64,000 nt of DNA from CAZUCE01 sp964619265 (lineage in GTDB: Bacteria; Planctomycetota; UBA1135; GCA-002686595). The notes under the pieces are model-generated. The model ran no database searches. It had not been told where the DNA came from and worked only from the letters and a program-made list of their open reading frames with translations. The stretch lies in assembly GCA_964619265.1 (NCBI GenBank), contig CAZUCE010000013.1:1-64000 (forward strand), read 5' to 3'. Below are positions 61,171 to 64,000 of this stretch, in pieces (position 1 is the first letter of the stretch; every line of letters starts with the position of its first letter). The position numbers and the translations under genes were made by a program.

Positions 61171-61919
61171 GGCGCAGTGAACTCGAAGCTCGAGCTCCCC
61201 CCATTGCTGAAGTTCAGTTGTAGCTGAAAAGTGGACGGTTGGTTTTGCAGCGTCCAGAAGATGGCGCGGAACGTCCTCGTTTCGCCGGCCTGGATGGTCC
61301 AGTTGTCTGGAAAGATGCCGCCAAACGGTTGGTTGACAATCGGCAACCAAACACCCGAAAAGAACAACCAAACCAGATTTCCATCGATCTGAATGGCTGG
61401 CAGAAGGTGAAATCCGTTAAGCGGAATCAGCGTAAAGTCTGTAATCACAACGCCGCCCGGCGCCACACTGATCAAGTCGATTTCAAACGTGTTGCGGAAT
61501 TCGGAGCGAATCGTCGCCTCGGAAGCTTCTTCGTCCAGCGGGCTGGTCGGAGGTGGCTCCCCCGGACCGACGATCTCCTCGCTCACCACGCGGACGTTGT
61601 CGCCGAGGACTGCCGTCGAAGTGTAGTCGTCGCCGTTCTTGGTAACCGTGTAGGTTCCTCCGCCGAACGACACCGGGTTCGGCAAGGAGCTCTCGGCCTG
61701 GGCTGCATGCCACAGGCCGGCTTCAGCAATAAACAACAGGCGCTCGTCCAGTTGCCCTAGGGTCGCCTGCCCCCGGTGAGCAGCATAGCTCTCCGCCAGG
61801 GACATTCCACAGGCGAGGAGTACGATCATCGCAATGACCGCCGACAGAAGGACCGACCCACCCTGGGTCGAAGCTTCGCCCCTATGGCCACGAATGGGCT
61901 GAGTTCTAGAGCCCATCAC
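61164..61919 (-). CDS. PilX/GspK-like minor pilin component
   Basis: 251 residues. The N-terminal motif QGGSVLLSAVIAMIVLLACG matches the PilX/GspK type (Q-x-G-x-x-L), in which the prepilin Glu5 is not conserved. The next part, QLDERLLFIAEAGLWHAAQA, is typical of PilX (amphipathic helix before the globular domain). The C-terminal half is a beta sandwich of hydrophobic strands, ending SFEFTAPW. Its resemblance to the tail of the downstream PilV-like protein suggests a shared fold. It overlaps both neighbours (ATGA with PilW-like, ATGGTGA with PilV-like). Confidence 0.72.
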   Translation of the reverse strand: MMGSRTQPIRGHRGEASTQGGSVLLSAVIAMIVLLACGMSLAESYAAHRGQATLGQLDERLLFIAEAGLWHAAQAESSLPNPVSFGGGTYTVTKNGDDYTSTAVLGDNVRVVSEEIVGPGEPPPTSPLDEEASEATIRSEFRNTFEIDLISVAPGGVVITDFTLIPLNGFHLLPAIQIDGNLVWLFFSGVWLPIVNQPFGGIFPDNWTIQAGETRTFRAIFWTLQNQPSTFQLQLNFSNGGSSSFEFTAPW

Positions 61920-62401
61920 GGCTGCCTCCGGCGCGGATGAATTGCGGTCACGACTTGGCGCTCAGCGCCTCCGGCCGTCAGGACCACCCGAGCGGTCACC
62001 AGCGCCACTTCGTCCGAACTCGATGCGAACCCGCCGGCGGTGGTGATGTAGTTGAATCGCAGACCCGTGATGCCCTCGGCCAAAAGGCGACCGTTGCGGC
62101 GGAGCTCGCTCCCCATGAGTCGATAATCGACTGTTCCTCCGGAACCGGTCTCAAAAGCCAGTTCTTGAGGCTGGAAAACCGTGATTTGGGACGACTCCCG
62201 GAGGCTGCGTAGATCGCGCCTGAGCCGTTCGCTCGTCAATTGGCTTTGGTAGGCAAGCTGCTCTGTAGGCGCAGTTCGCGCATAGATTCGCATCGCCTCA
62301 AGCAGCACGCCAAATGTAACCGAGGCCAGGGTGCCGACGACGACAAGTACGATGACGAGCTCGACCAGAGTCCATCCGGATGAAGATTGGGACCGCATCA
62401 A
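61916..62401 (-). CDS. Minor prepilin, PilW/GspJ-like
   Basis: 161 residues. Prepilin signal SSSG-WTLVELVIVLVVVGTLA with Glu5 present; Trp replaces the usual Phe at mature position 1. The following helix carries TSERLRRDLRSLRESSQITV, typical of PilW/GspJ. The rest has GSELRRNGRLLAEGITGLRF and NYI, matching the GspJ region near the calcium site. It belongs to the minor pilin complex that primes pilus assembly. It is linked by 4-nt overlaps to the neighbouring genes. Confidence 0.82.
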   Translation of the reverse strand: MMRSQSSSGWTLVELVIVLVVVGTLASVTFGVLLEAMRIYARTAPTEQLAYQSQLTSERLRRDLRSLRESSQITVFQPQELAFETGSGGTVDYRLMGSELRRNGRLLAEGITGLRFNYITTAGGFASSSDEVALVTARVVLTAGGAERQVVTAIHPRRRQP

Positions 62402-62973
62402 CGCACCCTCACCAAGCCGGTTCCGTCGATCACTTCCAACTCCCCGCTGGCCAGCCGGACAAGGCCCGGCGAACTGACCGGCGCTCCCCCAGGAACGTGC
62501 GGGATGCCCTCTCGATCGAATTCGACCTCGCTGGATCCGCCAAAGTCCACGGATTGAATATCACCGCCGAGTGCCCCCAGATCGATGCGCAAGGGTCCTC
62601 CGGCCAGCGGGTCCATCAATGCGAGCCTTCCTGAGACTCCGGGGTTCGCGGGATCTTCCACGAAGGCCTCGATGAGCTCGTTGGTTGGGTTGAACCGAAT
62701 CCAAGTGTTTCGATTTCGACTGAGAGCCACCGACTGTGCGTATTGCAAAGCGTGGAGCCCTCGCCGCTGGGCCATGTCGGCTCGGACCGTCCCAAGGATC
62801 TGGGCCGAAGGCAAAGCGACACCGGCTAGAATTCCGATCAACGCGATGACGATGACCAGCTCCATCGTGGTAAACCCAAGTCGCGAACGACGCGCACCCG
62901 CGGCGGCAGCTATGCAACCGTGCAGCTTGGCTTGGCGCGCCTTTGAATGCGGGTCGAGTCGGCGGGTGTTCAT
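62398..62973 (-). CDS. Minor prepilin, FimT/GspH-like
   Basis: 191 residues. A long, basic leader of about 33 residues precedes G-FTTMELVIVIALIGILAGVA, a standard prepilin motif with Glu5. The downstream part fits GspH/FimT: RADMAQRRGLHALQYAQSVA, SRNRNTWIRFNP, and SSEVEFDREGIPHVPGGAPV. If translation starts at 62973 the leader is longer than usual. No nearer ATG is seen before the cleavage site except within the helix. First gene of the overlapping minor-pilin/assembly run. Confidence 0.82.
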   Translation of the reverse strand: MNTRRLDPHSKARQAKLHGCIAAAAGARRSRLGFTTMELVIVIALIGILAGVALPSAQILGTVRADMAQRRGLHALQYAQSVALSRNRNTWIRFNPTNELIEAFVEDPANPGVSGRLALMDPLAGGPLRIDLGALGGDIQSVDFGGSSEVEFDREGIPHVPGGAPVSSPGLVRLASGELEVIDGTGLVRVR

Positions 62974-63316
62974 GGGCAGGGCACCGGCTGGCGCGCGGTG
63001 AGACGTTCGGTTCGGCGAGCGCTAAGCGCCCTTGCGAACCTGTCGCTGAAGCCTGCTTTGGAGGAGAGCAGGTCCGCCGAGGCGGAACTCCCCCTCTTGG
63101 ACAGTCCCGGTTGGATTCGGATCTGAAAAGAGAGGCCGAGTGATTGACCAAGCGACTGGGGCTCAGCTCACTCGAAGAACGCGCTCCAAAGCTTCGGCTC
63201 CGAACCGCGCGACATCACAGGTTCGAGGCAGACCAAGGGGACCGCGGGTAAAGGGCGGTCCCCTCGGATCAAGCTCCGGTCGCGAGCGTTACTTCGTTAG
63301 CTGACGAAGTGCGGCC
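62974..63316. other. Intergenic region between major pilin and minor pilin genes
   Basis: 343 bp with no gene. It holds two hairpins just after the pilin stop (63291-63310 and 63236-63264). They probably let the pilin be made in excess over the assembly genes. Confidence 0.55.
63236..63264 (-). terminator. Strong hairpin after the major pilin gene
   Basis: A perfect 10-bp stem AGGGGACCGC/GCGGTCCCCT with a 9-nt loop. On the minus strand it is followed by TTGGTC. A second perfect 7-bp hairpin (63291-63297 with 63304-63310) lies just upstream in transcript order. Likely attenuator or terminator. Confidence 0.6.
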
Positions 63317-63763
63317 CTAGAAGCCCGCTTCGCCAGCGCCGCTCGCGGTGTCGGCCCAAAACTCGCCCGTGGCGGCGTTGTAGCACCAGCCTCCGGTCGT
63401 TCCGGCGGTCACCGGGGTGCCCGCGGTCGTTCCAGCCACGACGGCGTTCTTGACCGCGCTGGTCGAGTAGGGGTTGTCGGGGATGGTCTGTGCCATGACG
63501 GTTCCCGGAGTGGTCAGCTCAGCCAGCGTCGGGTAGGTAGCGACTCCACCGCCCGAGGGCGTCGCGGAGTGCGCATAGAAGTTGCCGATCGCCGAGCGAA
63601 CACCCCCCAGGGAGCCCATGGCGGCAGCTTCGTTGGCATCGCCGGAGAAATCGAAGAAGCGCGGGATCGCGACGGCGGAGAGGATGCCGAGCACGACGAT
63701 GACGATGACGAGTTCGACGAGCGTGAAGCCCGACTTTTTGGCTTTGGCCAGGGTGGAGATCAT
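63317..63763 (-). CDS. Major type IV pilin / pseudopilin
   Basis: 148 residues from ATG 63763. Short leader MISTLAKAKKSG, then FTLVELVIVIVVLGILSAVA, the canonical class III signal: cleavage after Gly12, Phe1 and Glu5 of the mature chain. The helix continues IPRFFDFSGDANEAAAMGSL. The globular part ends GGWCYNAATGEFWADTASGA, close to the C-terminal strand of many PilA proteins. Only one Cys is present, so no disulfide-bonded D-loop. It is processed by a prepilin peptidase not found here. Separated from the assembly operon by hairpins. Confidence 0.9.
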   Translation of the reverse strand: MISTLAKAKKSGFTLVELVIVIVVLGILSAVAIPRFFDFSGDANEAAAMGSLGGVRSAIGNFYAHSATPSGGGVATYPTLAELTTPGTVMAQTIPDNPYSTSAVKNAVVAGTTAGTPVTAGTTGGWCYNAATGEFWADTASGAGEAGF

Positions 63764-64000
63764 GGGAAGAATGGCGACGGAATTCGCCCGCGGTTGGCAG
63801 GCACGGAACGTGAACGCCGAGCGGTCTAAAGGACCGACGCGGCAACCCGAGTGCGGATCCGCCCTCGAGCAAGGGCCTCTTCGGCCTCTCCTAGGAATTT
63901 CCCGAATCCCCAAAGGCCCTGCTCGCCGGTGGGATCCCGCGAGCGGGAACCAAACGTATTCCCTAGTGCCTGCGCAGCCCTGCTCTGCTGCCGCCTCCCC
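63764..64000. promoter_or_regulatory. Upstream region of the major pilin gene
   Basis: 237 bp to the window edge with no gene. On the minus strand, 63856-63841 reads CCGCACTCGGGTTGCC, a partial sigma-54 type element (good -12, but -24 GG is CG). I treat it as unproven. Confidence 0.35.

Noticed and set aside
63841..63856. Sigma-54 promoter for the major pilin
   Set aside because: The -12 TTGC fits, but the invariant -24 GG reads CG. Not good enough to annotate as a promoter.
1..64000. CRISPR arrays, insertion sequences, prophage, integrase or attachment sites
   Set aside because: I found no spaced direct repeats of CRISPR type and no transposase, integrase or phage structural gene.

Overview
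The window is a 64 kb stretch of GC-rich bacterial chromosome with about 47 protein genes. I see no rRNA, no complete tRNA, no CRISPR array, no insertion sequence and no phage genes. The gene content suggests a diderm with type IV pili, many lipoproteins, HEAT and TPR repeat proteins and an exopolysaccharide locus. The style (HEAT proteins ending in W-x-x-W-W, a small divergent bL34, a TPR-end protein, YajC beside a YraN-like protein) makes me think of Planctomycetota. That is an inference from style, not from a marker gene.

Layout. 74-4792 (minus) is a coupled four-gene unit: KAS III (FabH), a quinone-oxidoreductase-like MDR enzyme, an SGNH/AlgJ-like protein and an MBOAT acyltransferase. 4881-10759 holds an FG-GAP lipoprotein, a two-domain dCTP deaminase behind a 14-bp tandem repeat, a TPR protein with a strong terminator, a hidden 41-residue bL34 gene and a beta-barrel protein. 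10884-13306 is mdh-fumC. 13559-14180 is hsp20 behind a perfect sigma-54 core promoter, followed by a hairpin-rich intergenic region. 14627-20873 holds two HEAT proteins, a TPR protein, a large vWA membrane protein and mnmA. 21113-25831 holds yajC, a YraN-like gene, an EpsB-type sugar transferase and mnmG.

28307-39989 is a polysaccharide locus: three GT4 glycosyltransferases, a CgeB-like transferase, a sulfotransferase, a nucleotide-sugar dehydrogenase, a methyltransferase, a NodU-type carbamoyltransferase, and a 66-residue relic of an asparagine synthetase. The products could build a sulfated, methylated or carbamoylated surface glycan. 40358-41708 holds an HDAC-like deacetylase and mscL.

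41864-45857 is part of the aerobic benzoyl-CoA (box) pathway: boxR divergent from boxC-boxB, with an 18-bp perfect palindrome covering the boxR -10 element. boxA, boxD and the benzoate-CoA ligase are not here. Downstream on the same strand lie two very similar ~850-residue lipoproteins of no family I recognise (46166-51653), then an M28 peptidase. 53167-63763 (minus) is a type IV pilus assembly and pilin cluster: major pilin, four minor-pilin-like genes, a PilM-PilN fusion, PilO, PilP, PilQ, a PilF-like TPR lipoprotein and a PilZ protein, mostly joined by 4-nt overlaps.

The best candidates for something undescribed are the paired lipoproteins beside the box genes, the PilM-PilN fusion, the FabH-MDR-SGNH-MBOAT unit, and the sigma-54-linked hsp20 region with its hairpin cluster.
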